From positions 1 through 14,649 of the forward strand of contig JAFEAR010000067.1 of NCBI GenBank assembly GCA_018266335.1: 14,649 nt of DNA, in the 5' to 3' direction. A program made the position numbers and the translations under genes. Under the pieces are notes generated by a model. It saw nothing but the letters and a program-made list of their open reading frames with translations, was not told the DNA's origin and did no database searches. Shown in pieces: positions 7,113 to 13,917 of this stretch (position 1 is the stretch's first letter; each line of letters opens with the position of its first letter). The DNA is from Bdellovibrionales bacterium (GTDB taxonomy: Bacteria > Bdellovibrionota > UBA2428).

Positions 7113-8114
7113 GTGACATCAGCGTTCAGTGACGAGCATCAACTAACGAAAGCGAACGGTGACGAAGAAATGCCAAGCAAGAAGGAGATTTTGCGCGTAC
7201 GCGAAGCGCGCAATAATCGCTCACTCGCTGATGCGATTCTCTCGGAGTGGTGGCCTAACTCGGAAGTGCTAAAGCGTGCTGCGGCGTTTGCATTGCACGA
7301 TATAGCGATAGCGCACTCGCTCGCATCTGGAAGTTGGGAAGTCACTTTGTTAGCCGACGGCCTCGTGCGCGTAAATGTTGGCCCCGTTGCCGTATTGGAT
7401 TTGTACGCAGGCCTTGATGGAATGTGTGCGGTTTACGCAACGGAAGCGATTTCCCCCGGTCGCATTCCGCACGAGAAGACGCGCTACGGTCGCTACGACG
7501 CGATTCCGAACTTCAAAGGTCGCGCGTGGAGAGTTCGCATTCTCGATCTACCACGACTTCCGCGCCAATTCGTGCAGTCACATCACGATCTCATTACTCG
7601 TGCCGCGCGCGCACGCACCGTTTCAGCGTGGAAGGCGTCCCACTCCCCAGCAGTTGTAGCTGCTCTCGCAGATGCTGCGGGAGTCGCTGATATGACGCCT
7701 GCTTACGCGCTGAGCCCCCAAGACATCGAGAACTCATCCAACGACGTTCCGCCCTTCGAACCGCCAGATCCGGAAATCGAGAAGCTCGCGATTGCGGAGG
7801 CGACACGACGTTTGCGTGCGGAAGGCTGGACGGTTGCGTCGCGCGAGAGAGAACCGGGATTGGGCTACGACCTACACTGCACGCGCAAGGGTGGAGAACG
7901 CCACGTTGAAGTGAAGGGGAGTGCTGGACCGCCGAAGGGCTTTCAGATGCAGCGAAGTCAGTATTTGCGTGCGCAGGCGGATCCCAACTTTGAGTTGATT
8001 TACGTCTCGGAGATACGTGGATCGCGGCTCCGCGTGGGAAGACATCGAGGAGCGGACGTGTTTAAGGAGTATTTGGCGGAGCCGATGACGTTCGCGTGCA
8101 CGCCGCGAAAGTGA
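7113..8114 (+). CDS. DUF3883-like (PD-(D/E)XK) protein
   Basis: This 333-residue protein begins at GTG 7113, nine bases after the previous stop; ATG 7170 (residue 20) is an alternative. Residues about 20-215 form an unrecognised N-terminal domain. It starts with a helical part, then strands (WEVTLLADGLVRVNVGPVAV) and a segment ending WRVRILDLPRLP. After an acidic, Pro-rich linker (about 205-222), the C-terminal domain reads EKLAIAEATRRLRAEGW, GLGYDLHC (D253), RHVEVKGS (E266, K268) and FELIYVSEI. This is the layout of DUF3883, a restriction-endonuclease-like domain often attached to helicases or defence proteins: the aA--- helix, the GYDL strand and the VEVKG strand. Here it is attached to a non-helicase N-terminus. 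It is the last of three consecutive nuclease-like genes and probably shares their transcript. Confidence 0.78.
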   Translation: MTSAFSDEHQLTKANGDEEMPSKKEILRVREARNNRSLADAILSEWWPNSEVLKRAAAFALHDIAIAHSLASGSWEVTLLADGLVRVNVGPVAVLDLYAGLDGMCAVYATEAISPGRIPHEKTRYGRYDAIPNFKGRAWRVRILDLPRLPRQFVQSHHDLITRAARARTVSAWKASHSPAVVAALADAAGVADMTPAYALSPQDIENSSNDVPPFEPPDPEIEKLAIAEATRRLRAEGWTVASREREPGLGYDLHCTRKGGERHVEVKGSAGPPKGFQMQRSQYLRAQADPNFELIYVSEIRGSRLRVGRHRGADVFKEYLAEPMTFACTPRK

Positions 8115-8636
8115 GGTTCTGAGCTGTTCTGGTGATGGATCGGATCGCTGTTTTGTCTGCTCGATCTCGCACGCTTCGAGAATTGGATCAATCCGCGTCA
8201 GGTACGAGTGATCAACTTACGAATCGGGGTGGACGAGATATCGGGGACGGGCCCCGAGGTCCCGCTGTTTGGCTAAACCTGAAGCACGGATGCAGGGACC
8301 CTCGTCCGCCCGCGTTCAACTGGATGGATAGCCGAGGAGCCTCAATGTCGAATCAGAGCAGCTGATTCTTTCCCAACAGTGAGAAGCAACACCGGCGGCT
8401 AAAACTCACGTCAACGGAAATGCAGTAGGACCCTAGCGCTCGCTTTCAAAAACCAGGTAGCGGACAGTCGAAAGCAAAGATCGAAAACTGGGTTCGACTA
8501 ATCGGCCTTTCACTCTAAGTGTCGACGAACAGCCAATCAGATCAGCCCTTGCGGAAGTTGTCTTTGGGATAAGGTTAGGTCGTAGCGAGCACATCCGTCG
8601 CAAAAGGCACTATCCGCTGAACCATCTGGGACTCAC
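8115..8636. other. Intergenic region, 522 bases
   Basis: This separates the nuclease-like cluster from the ABC operon. A 77-codon open frame at 8132-8365 has no recognisable composition, so I do not call it. I see no tRNA, clear terminator hairpin or repeat. The promoter of the downstream operon should be in its right part. A weak TGGGA at 8627-8631 is the only ribosome-site candidate for the next gene. Confidence 0.5.
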
Positions 8637-9641
8637 ATGAAGCAACGATCTGCGTTGTTTGGGATGGCCACCTTGGTCGGGGCTCTAATTGCAGTAATGG
8701 CATGGCTGGCGTGGCCCTCGCCCGCCGATGGCCCTGTGCAGATCGGATACCTTCCCATCTACGTGGATTTACCGCTCTTCGTCGCTGAGGAGCTCGGACT
8801 ATTCAAAAAGCATGATGTCAGAGTAGAGCTGCACAAGCTTTCCAAAAGCGCTGAACTCGGCGAGGCGCTAACGAAAGGACGAATTGACGCCGCTGCCTCC
8901 ATCGCGACTTCCGTGCTGCTAGCTGACGAGTCACGTGATCCCGGTAGACTTAGAGTCTTTCTAATCGATGCAGAGAACAAGCGCGACTATCTCACTTCGA
9001 TAGTAGTTCGGCATCAATCCGGCATAAACACTCCCGCGGACCTTCTGCCAATCAAAGGAGTGAAGAAGAAGATTGCCTTCTTCCCAGGTACGCAGCTCGG
9101 CGTCTTTGGACGACTTTCTCTCGAAGCTCTCGGAGTGCGACCTGATTCAGACATCACAATCATCGAACTCAGCAGCGATTTGCACATTCCATCGCTTCTC
9201 AACAAAAGTGTTGACGCGCTGATGACCTACGAGCCCACAGGTACCCAAGCGGTATTGCAGGATAGCGCCGTTCGGTTGGTGCCAGCCGCGGTGGAAAGTC
9301 TAGTGATGGAGCCCTGGCAGGCGGGCGTTTGGGTAGTCTCGCAAGCACTCCTGGACAAACGTGAGAAAGAAGGGCGCGCCGTTGTGGAAGCGATCTACGA
9401 AGCAGTTGATAGCATTCGAGCGAATCCTGGCCGCGCAAAGGCCTTCTTGGCCAAATACACATCCATTGATCCCGATGTAGCACTCTCCACACCAAATATT
9501 CCGTTTACGAAGCTAGATGAAGTCGATCTTCAGACCCTCCAGAAGCAAGCAGATCTTCATCTCACTAAGGGAACTATCAGGCGAAAGATCAACGTGGGCG
9601 AGTTGATGATTCCGTCTCGGCTCATCAGAGACGCCCGATGA
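8637..9641 (+). CDS. ABC transporter substrate-binding protein, NMT1/SsuA/TauA-like
   Basis: This 334-residue periplasmic binding protein captures a small solute and presents it to the permease. Residues 1-30 carry a K/R start and a long hydrophobic stretch (ALFGMATLVGALIAVMAWLAW). This is a signal peptide or membrane anchor; there is no lipobox Cys. The mature part opens with VQIGYLPIYVDLPLFVAEELGLF, typical of the NMT1/THI5-like superfamily, whose members bind alkanesulfonates, taurine, nitrate or thiamine precursors. Further family hallmarks are LTKGRIDAAASIATSVLLA, KKKIAFFPGTQLGVFGRLSL with LEALGV, and KSVDALMTYEPTG. The substrate cannot be told from sequence. The stop overlaps the ATPase start by four bases (ATGA at 9638-9641), so the genes are coupled. 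It appears intact and full length. Confidence 0.9.
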   Translation: MKQRSALFGMATLVGALIAVMAWLAWPSPADGPVQIGYLPIYVDLPLFVAEELGLFKKHDVRVELHKLSKSAELGEALTKGRIDAAASIATSVLLADESRDPGRLRVFLIDAENKRDYLTSIVVRHQSGINTPADLLPIKGVKKKIAFFPGTQLGVFGRLSLEALGVRPDSDITIIELSSDLHIPSLLNKSVDALMTYEPTGTQAVLQDSAVRLVPAAVESLVMEPWQAGVWVVSQALLDKREKEGRAVVEAIYEAVDSIRANPGRAKAFLAKYTSIDPDVALSTPNIPFTKLDEVDLQTLQKQADLHLTKGTIRRKINVGELMIPSRLIRDAR

Positions 9642-10393
9642 ACGACACTGGGTCACACGACATCGTACTGAATGGATTCACCAAGTCGTATCGTTCTGAT
9701 GACGGTGTTGTCTCAGTTTTTCTCAACCAACGAATAAACATTGGCCAGGGCGAAGTTGTTAGTTTCGTGGGCCCAAACGGAAGTGGGAAAAGCACACTCC
9801 TTCGACTCGTTCTGGGTCTCGAAGAATCTGATTCCATCATCAGTGCGAGTACACCCGCCGGCAAAAGAAGCTTTGCCTATCTACCACAAGACTATCGCTC
9901 CTCTTGGTTTCCTTGGTTTGATCTTGAGGAGCACATCACGCTTTGGCTCACGAAGCGCGAGCGGGAAAGGTTTGAAGAATATTGCGCTGAGATCAAGCTA
10001 CATGTCTCGCCGGACAGATATCCCTACCAGCTTTCTGGCGGTCAACAACAGCTTTTTCTTTTCGGCTTGGCAAACTCGCGAGATTGTCGCGTATTGGGAC
10101 TTGATGAGGGGCTCTCAGCCGTCGACTCCGGCAATCGCAAGAGTGCCATTTCTTCCCTTCTCCAATGGTCACAGAACTACAATCGGACGACCGTGTGCGT
10201 TTCGCATTTTCTTGACGAGGCAGTGGCCATTGCTGATCGAGTGATAGTGCTCGTGCCCGGCAAACAAACTTCGCTGCACGAGTTCCATATCGGGCTACCT
10301 CGACCACGGAGCATGAACGTAACTGAAACTCCGGAAGGTGCAGCGATCTTGGCATCGATTCGCAATACCGTTTCGCATGCAAGCGTTCCGTAG
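9638..10393 (+). CDS. ABC transporter ATP-binding protein
   Basis: This 251-residue ATPase powers the importer from the cytosolic side. It has Walker A GPNGSGKST (45-53), a Q-loop in YLPQDYR (Q84), the signature LSGGQQQ (132-138), Walker B-like RVLGLDEG (D156, E157) and the H-loop SHFLDEA (H190). An oddity is Gly at position 158, where LDEP is nearly universal in this family; the catalytic Glu is retained. The helical region between Q84 and the signature is short for an SsuB/TauB-type subunit. It overlaps the binding-protein gene by four bases and the permease gene by about 17 bases, so it is part of a tightly coupled operon. Confidence 0.94.
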   Translation: MNDTGSHDIVLNGFTKSYRSDDGVVSVFLNQRINIGQGEVVSFVGPNGSGKSTLLRLVLGLEESDSIISASTPAGKRSFAYLPQDYRSSWFPWFDLEEHITLWLTKRERERFEEYCAEIKLHVSPDRYPYQLSGGQQQLFLFGLANSRDCRVLGLDEGLSAVDSGNRKSAISSLLQWSQNYNRTTVCVSHFLDEAVAIADRVIVLVPGKQTSLHEFHIGLPRPRSMNVTETPEGAAILASIRNTVSHASVP

Positions 10394-11135
10394 AAGCGCA
10401 GTCCCCATTGGACTAGTAGTCGCAGCGCTCGGCGCGTGGGAACTCTCGGTAATGCGTCGCTTGGTAAGCCCGGCGGCTCTTGCGGCGCCGCATGAGATTC
10501 TCCTCGCAATACCACGAGTCTTTTCGCCATCGGGCGGTTTGCTCGATGTTCTCTCAACAACTTGGTTCACTTTGGTCGCATTTGTCGCGAGCGTACCGTT
10601 GGGTGTAATCTGCGGAGCTTTAGCATTCTATCCGCAATCAACGCGAACTCTTCTAACGGTCGCTATCGATTACTTCCGTTCGATTCCTGCATCAGCACTT
10701 GCTCCAATTTTCATCGTACTCGTCGGCATCGACAGTAGGGCCAAAGTTGCCGCAGCCGTATTTAGTTCGACCTTGGTCATTGCGCTTTCGACCGTGACAG
10801 GGTTACGCGGCCTCTCTGTAACCCGTGCGCATGTCACCCGCTCACTCGCACTGCCGAAGTGGAAACGGGTCTTGTTGATTGAGCTTCCGGAGGTTGCAGA
10901 GTCGATCTTTCTCGGACTTCGGACAGGGTTGTCTCTAAGCCTAATTCTAGTAGTAGTCGCGGAAATGCTTATTGGGGCTAATCGCGGACTAGGGCGTCTA
11001 ATTGGGGACAATCGATACACGGATGACAAACCGCTCATGTACGCTGCACTAGTTGTTAGTGGACTGATCGGATTCGGATTGAACTCGCTGCTCATCGTTG
11101 CGCAGCGCCGCGCGCTTCACTGGAAAGGAAAGTGA
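10377..11135 (+). CDS. ABC transporter permease, SsuC/TauC-like
   Basis: From ATG 10377 this is a 252-residue integral membrane protein; a GTG at 10338 in the same frame is possible but adds a polar leader, so I prefer the ATG. Hydrophobic segments lie at about 8-25, 60-85, 106-118, 124-143, 182-200 and 222-243, matching the six-helix BPD_transp_1 fold. The cytosolic EAA-type coupling loop is seen in RSLALPKWKRVLLIELPEVA to SIFLGLRTG (about 155-184), which contacts the ATPase. The RSIPASALAPIFIVLVGI segment (101-118) is typical of the taurine/sulfonate/nitrate permease group. It is placed third in the operon and overlaps the ATPase end by 17 bases. It appears intact. Confidence 0.9.
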   Translation: MQAFRRSAVPIGLVVAALGAWELSVMRRLVSPAALAAPHEILLAIPRVFSPSGGLLDVLSTTWFTLVAFVASVPLGVICGALAFYPQSTRTLLTVAIDYFRSIPASALAPIFIVLVGIDSRAKVAAAVFSSTLVIALSTVTGLRGLSVTRAHVTRSLALPKWKRVLLIELPEVAESIFLGLRTGLSLSLILVVVAEMLIGANRGLGRLIGDNRYTDDKPLMYAALVVSGLIGFGLNSLLIVAQRRALHWKGK

Positions 11136-12113
11136 ATGTCCACTCCACTGTGGTCTCTTCTTGGATCCTTTTGTGCAGTCGTTGGACTCGCGACGTACGT
11201 GATCCTGTACTTGCGTCACGAGTCGGCATTCTTAGGCATGAAAACTTCTGAAGTCCTACTTTCTCTAGTCTCTCACGTGCCGGATGATCGGGTTGGGGCA
11301 TGGCCTCACGTGCTGGCGGGAGTGACATTCGTTCTTGGCATTTGCCTTCTGACTAGCGGTCTAATCTTGAGGCTTCCTCTAGTTAGGCTTGATCCGAACG
11401 GTAGTGGACTCGCGCTTACAGCAGGCGGGATGATTTTTGGCGTGCTGATTTCAACGATATCTTTCTGGACACTTTGGCAAACCCGGCGCATTGAGCAAAA
11501 CCAAGGCGCTGAAGTCTCCGGCTTCGCGCAGCTCATCGATCGCATGGCTGCCGAGATTGAGGTTTTGGTCAAGGACCTTAGAGATCATGGGTACCGGCCG
11601 AGAGCTCATCATCGCTTTCTACTGGTGACCACCAATCCATTCTTTGGTCGCGTTTCATTCAAATCCGCGGAGTGCACTACTCGGTATACGGATGCCCTTC
11701 GCCATTTGGCGACTGCCGCATCGGAAGTCCTACAAAAGAGCGGAGGGAACGCCGGTCACCGACTTGACGTGCGGATATTGTGTGGAACGAGAAAGGCGCT
11801 GGAGGACTTTCATTCGATCTACTTTCCACCGCAAACTGGCCAGGCAATCTCTACCGAGGCAGCGAATGCGAGTGACGACGCTGAGAGTCTTCTAGCTCAG
11901 CTACTGCACGAGTCGGGCGCTGCTGGACTATTGATAGAGCGGCGCGACACAATCCCGCGTACTCAGTTTGCCATTGTTGGCAACGCAGTGTTCGAATTCG
12001 TTTTGACTTCACCGGGAAGTCAAACAGAGGTCCATACAACGCGTCTGCTGCGCGAAGCCGTTGTCTGCCAACGATTTATTGAAACTTTCGAGATTCTCCT
12101 CAAGTTGCCGTAG
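11136..12113 (+). CDS. Three-helix membrane protein with large cytosolic domain, unknown
   Basis: This 325-residue protein starts directly after the permease stop (TGA at 11133-11135, ATG 11136). It has a purine-rich GGAAAGGA ribosome site before it, so it belongs to the ABC operon. Predicted membrane helices are at about 5-26, 59-80 and 92-114. The remaining 210 residues are soluble. They begin with a helical stretch (EVSGFAQLIDRMAAEIEVLVKDL) and contain alternating strands and helices: HHRFLLVTTNPFFGRV, LDVRILCGTRKALEDF, AAGLLIERRDTIP, QFAIVGNAVFEFVL and FIETFEILLKL. The last part recalls the end of phospholipase-D-like domains, where a strand resembling FAIVG is followed by a terminal helix, but no HKD motif is present. 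A sensor or regulator of the transporter is one possibility. I recognise no named family. Confidence 0.7.
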   Translation: MSTPLWSLLGSFCAVVGLATYVILYLRHESAFLGMKTSEVLLSLVSHVPDDRVGAWPHVLAGVTFVLGICLLTSGLILRLPLVRLDPNGSGLALTAGGMIFGVLISTISFWTLWQTRRIEQNQGAEVSGFAQLIDRMAAEIEVLVKDLRDHGYRPRAHHRFLLVTTNPFFGRVSFKSAECTTRYTDALRHLATAASEVLQKSGGNAGHRLDVRILCGTRKALEDFHSIYFPPQTGQAISTEAANASDDAESLLAQLLHESGAAGLLIERRDTIPRTQFAIVGNAVFEFVLTSPGSQTEVHTTRLLREAVVCQRFIETFEILLKLP

Positions 12114-12150
12114 TCTGAGTACGGGAGGCAGCGCAGGGGAGTGACGTTTT

Positions 12151-12162
12151 CGCGAATTCGCG
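12151..12162. repeat. 12-bp perfect palindrome near IS3 end
   Basis: CGCGAATTCGCG is a perfect palindrome, located between the membrane-protein gene and the IS3 transposase stop. It may lie in or next to the IS3 terminal repeat. The exact IS3 boundary is not visible because its partner end is outside the window. Confidence 0.75.
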
Positions 12163-12183
12163 GACAGCCCGTAAGCTTCCCCG

Positions 12184-12494
12184 TCAAGCAGACAGCGAAT
12201 AATTGGACTCTGCCGGCGTGGGGTGCCTCGGGAGAAAGGTGAGCGGCGGCACGCCCCCGAGGCTGTCGTGCGGGCGCCGCGTATTGTAGGTCACCAGCCA
12301 AGCGTCGGTCTCGGCGCGCACTTCGGCTAACGATCCGAAGATGTACGCATCGAGGACTTCCCGGCGATAGGTGCGGTTGAAGCGTTCGATGTAGGCGTTC
12401 TGGTTCGGTTTTCCCGGTTGGATGTGCTGCAAGCGGACGCCATGGCGCTCGCACCACGTCGTGAGGCTCCGCGAGAGGAGCTCGGGACCGTTGT
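12184..12494 (-). pseudogene. IS3-family transposase (OrfB) C-terminal fragment
   Basis: Reading leftward, the fragment encodes NGPELLSRSL, then HGVRLQHIQPGKPNQNAYIE, RFNRTYRREVLDAYIF and NTRRPHDSLGGVPPLTF. This is the integrase-core end of an IS3-family OrfB, with the second Asp region (DNGPE) and the final Glu (in NAYIERF). The first catalytic Asp and everything upstream are missing because the IS21 element begins at 12495. The longer open frame that continues rightward to 12909 on this strand is only the antisense of istA. The TGA at 12184-12186 is the natural OrfB end. The outer IS3 terminus probably lies between 12114 and 12183. The rest of the transposase should resume beyond the right end of the IS21 element, outside this window. 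Confidence 0.88.
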
Positions 12495-12501
12495 TGTCAG
12501 C

Positions 12502-12544
12502 CGACATTCGAAATTCCCTAGTTGACGACATTTGAAACTCCCTA
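12502..12544 (+). repeat. Two 19-bp subterminal repeats of the IS21 element
   Basis: CGACATTCGAAATTCCCTA (12502-12520) and CGACATTTGAAACTCCCTA (12526-12544) match at 17 of 19 positions and are spaced 24 bases apart. Multiple repeats at the ends are typical of IS21 elements, where IstA binds. A matching set in inverted orientation is expected at the right end. Confidence 0.8.
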
Positions 12545-12552
12545 CCACCACT

Positions 12553-12560
12553 GAGGAGGT
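12553..12560 (+). promoter_or_regulatory. Ribosome binding site of istA
   Basis: GAGGAGGT ends four bases before ATG 12565. It fixes the istA start there rather than at earlier in-frame codons inside the terminal repeat. Confidence 0.8.
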
Positions 12561-12564
12561 CGGT

Positions 12565-13917
12565 ATGGAGGAGGGATTGGCAGCACAACCAGGGATCGTA
12601 GGATCGACGGGGCCTGACCCAACGGAGACGGGGCCCGTGTTGAAGCCAGCGGTGGTCGAAGAGGTCCTGCGCCGTCTGGCGCAGCGCGAAAAAGTCGTGC
12701 ACCTGGCGCTGGAGTTCGGGATCGATCCGAAGACCATCCGGTCGTGGCGCCGGAAAGGAGCGTACCAGCCACGCGCGCCGCGGCAGCGGCGCTCGATCCT
12801 CGCCCCGCACGTTGAGTGGCTCACGGCGCGGGCGCCGGAGGTCGCGTTCAACAGCGCGGTGCTCTACCGCGAGCTCGTTAGGCACTTCGACTATCCGGGC
12901 TCCGAGCAACAGGTCTTACGCTTTGTGCGGCCGCTCCGTGTCGCGGCACGGGCCCAGAAAGCGACGGTGCGCTTCGAGACGCCGCCGGGGCAGCAGGCGC
13001 AAGTCGATTTCGGCCAGTGTCGCGTCTGGATCGCCGACGCGTGTGTCGTCGCTCATGTCTTCGTGTGCACGCTCGGCTACTCGCGTCGCTGCTATGCCGA
13101 GGCGTTTCCGCATGAGCGGTTGTACGCAGTGCTCGCGGGCCACGAGCACGCGTTTCAGCATTTCGACGGGATCCCCGTGCAGATCGTCGTGGATAATGCG
13201 AAGCCGGTCGTGCTGCGGCACGTGGCGGTGGAGGCGCCGAACGACACGCGGCGGCACCAGGTGGTGTGGCATCCGGTGTACGCGGACTTTGCGGCATACT
13301 ATGGCTTTACGCCGTGGGCCCACTGGCCCTACCGGCCCCAGAGCAAGGGCAAGGTGGAGTCGGGCGTGAAGTACGTGCAGCGGAATGCGCTCGCGGGGAA
13401 GCACTTCCGCTCGTGGGAGCAGCTCAACGCGTGGCTCCTCGAGTGGGCACTCACGGTCGCCGATCAACGCGTGCATGGGACGACGCATGCCATGCCGGCC
13501 GCGCGATTCGCCGACGAAGCCTTGTCATCGTTAGGCAGCCGGCCCCTGTACAGTCGTGAGCGCGTGCGGCATCGCGTCGTCGCGATGGACAGCCTGGTGA
13601 ATATCGGAGGGAGTCGCTACTCGGTGCCCGCAGCGTACGCAGGGAAGACCGTGGTCATTCGCGAATTGCTGGGGAGCTACGAGATCGTGCACGAGGACAC
13701 CGTGATCGCGGGCCATGCGGCCGTCGGTCGTCACCAGGTGGTCATGGAGCCCGCCCACTATCGAGGCCTGCTCCGTCCCGGCGCGCGTCCCGTGCGCGGG
13801 ATGCCGGAGCCGCCGCGCTTTGATCCCGGCTTTCCCGCGAGTGCCCAGGTTGCGGTGCGGGACCTCGCCGTCTACGCCGCCGTCGTCGAAGGCACGGCGC
13901 AGGAGGTGTCGGCATGA
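12565..13917 (+). CDS. istA: IS21-family transposase IstA
   Basis: This 450-residue DDE transposase binds the element's ends and carries out strand transfer together with IstB. The N-terminal helix-turn-helix is at about 36-63 (LAQREKVVHLALEFGIDPKT followed by IRSWRRKG). The RNase-H-like catalytic core shows VDFGQCRVWI (D148), IVVDNAKPVV (D210) and QSKGKVESGVKYVQRN (E265). The C-terminal beta-rich Mu-type domain is seen in VNIGGSRYSVPAAYAGKTV. A strong GAGGAGGT site supports ATG 12565. The gene looks complete and ends in ATGA overlapping istB by four bases. Its GC-rich codon use is stronger than in the cargo genes to the left, which suggests recent arrival. Nothing suggests inactivation. Confidence 0.96.
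   Translation: MEEGLAAQPGIVGSTGPDPTETGPVLKPAVVEEVLRRLAQREKVVHLALEFGIDPKTIRSWRRKGAYQPRAPRQRRSILAPHVEWLTARAPEVAFNSAVLYRELVRHFDYPGSEQQVLRFVRPLRVAARAQKATVRFETPPGQQAQVDFGQCRVWIADACVVAHVFVCTLGYSRRCYAEAFPHERLYAVLAGHEHAFQHFDGIPVQIVVDNAKPVVLRHVAVEAPNDTRRHQVVWHPVYADFAAYYGFTPWAHWPYRPQSKGKVESGVKYVQRNALAGKHFRSWEQLNAWLLEWALTVADQRVHGTTHAMPAARFADEALSSLGSRPLYSRERVRHRVVAMDSLVNIGGSRYSVPAAYAGKTVVIRELLGSYEIVHEDTVIAGHAAVGRHQVVMEPAHYRGLLRPGARPVRGMPEPPRFDPGFPASAQVAVRDLAVYAAVVEGTAQEVSA

Noticed and set aside
8132..8365. A 77-codon rightward open frame
   Set aside because: No recognisable motif, no good ribosome site and a low-information composition, so it was left as intergenic.
8115..8636. Possible tRNA or structured RNA in the long intergenic stretch
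   Set aside because: I could not pair an acceptor stem or find a T-loop motif, and no repeated hairpins stand out by eye.
12502..12544. Possible CRISPR-like short repeats
   Set aside because: There are only two imperfect copies with a 5-base gap, located at an IS21 terminus. They fit transposase binding sites, not an array.
12184..12909. A 241-codon leftward open frame that could be taken as one transposase gene
   Set aside because: Only the part up to 12494 resembles IS3 OrfB. The rest is antisense to istA with Arg/Pro-rich, unrelated translation, created by the IS21 insertion.
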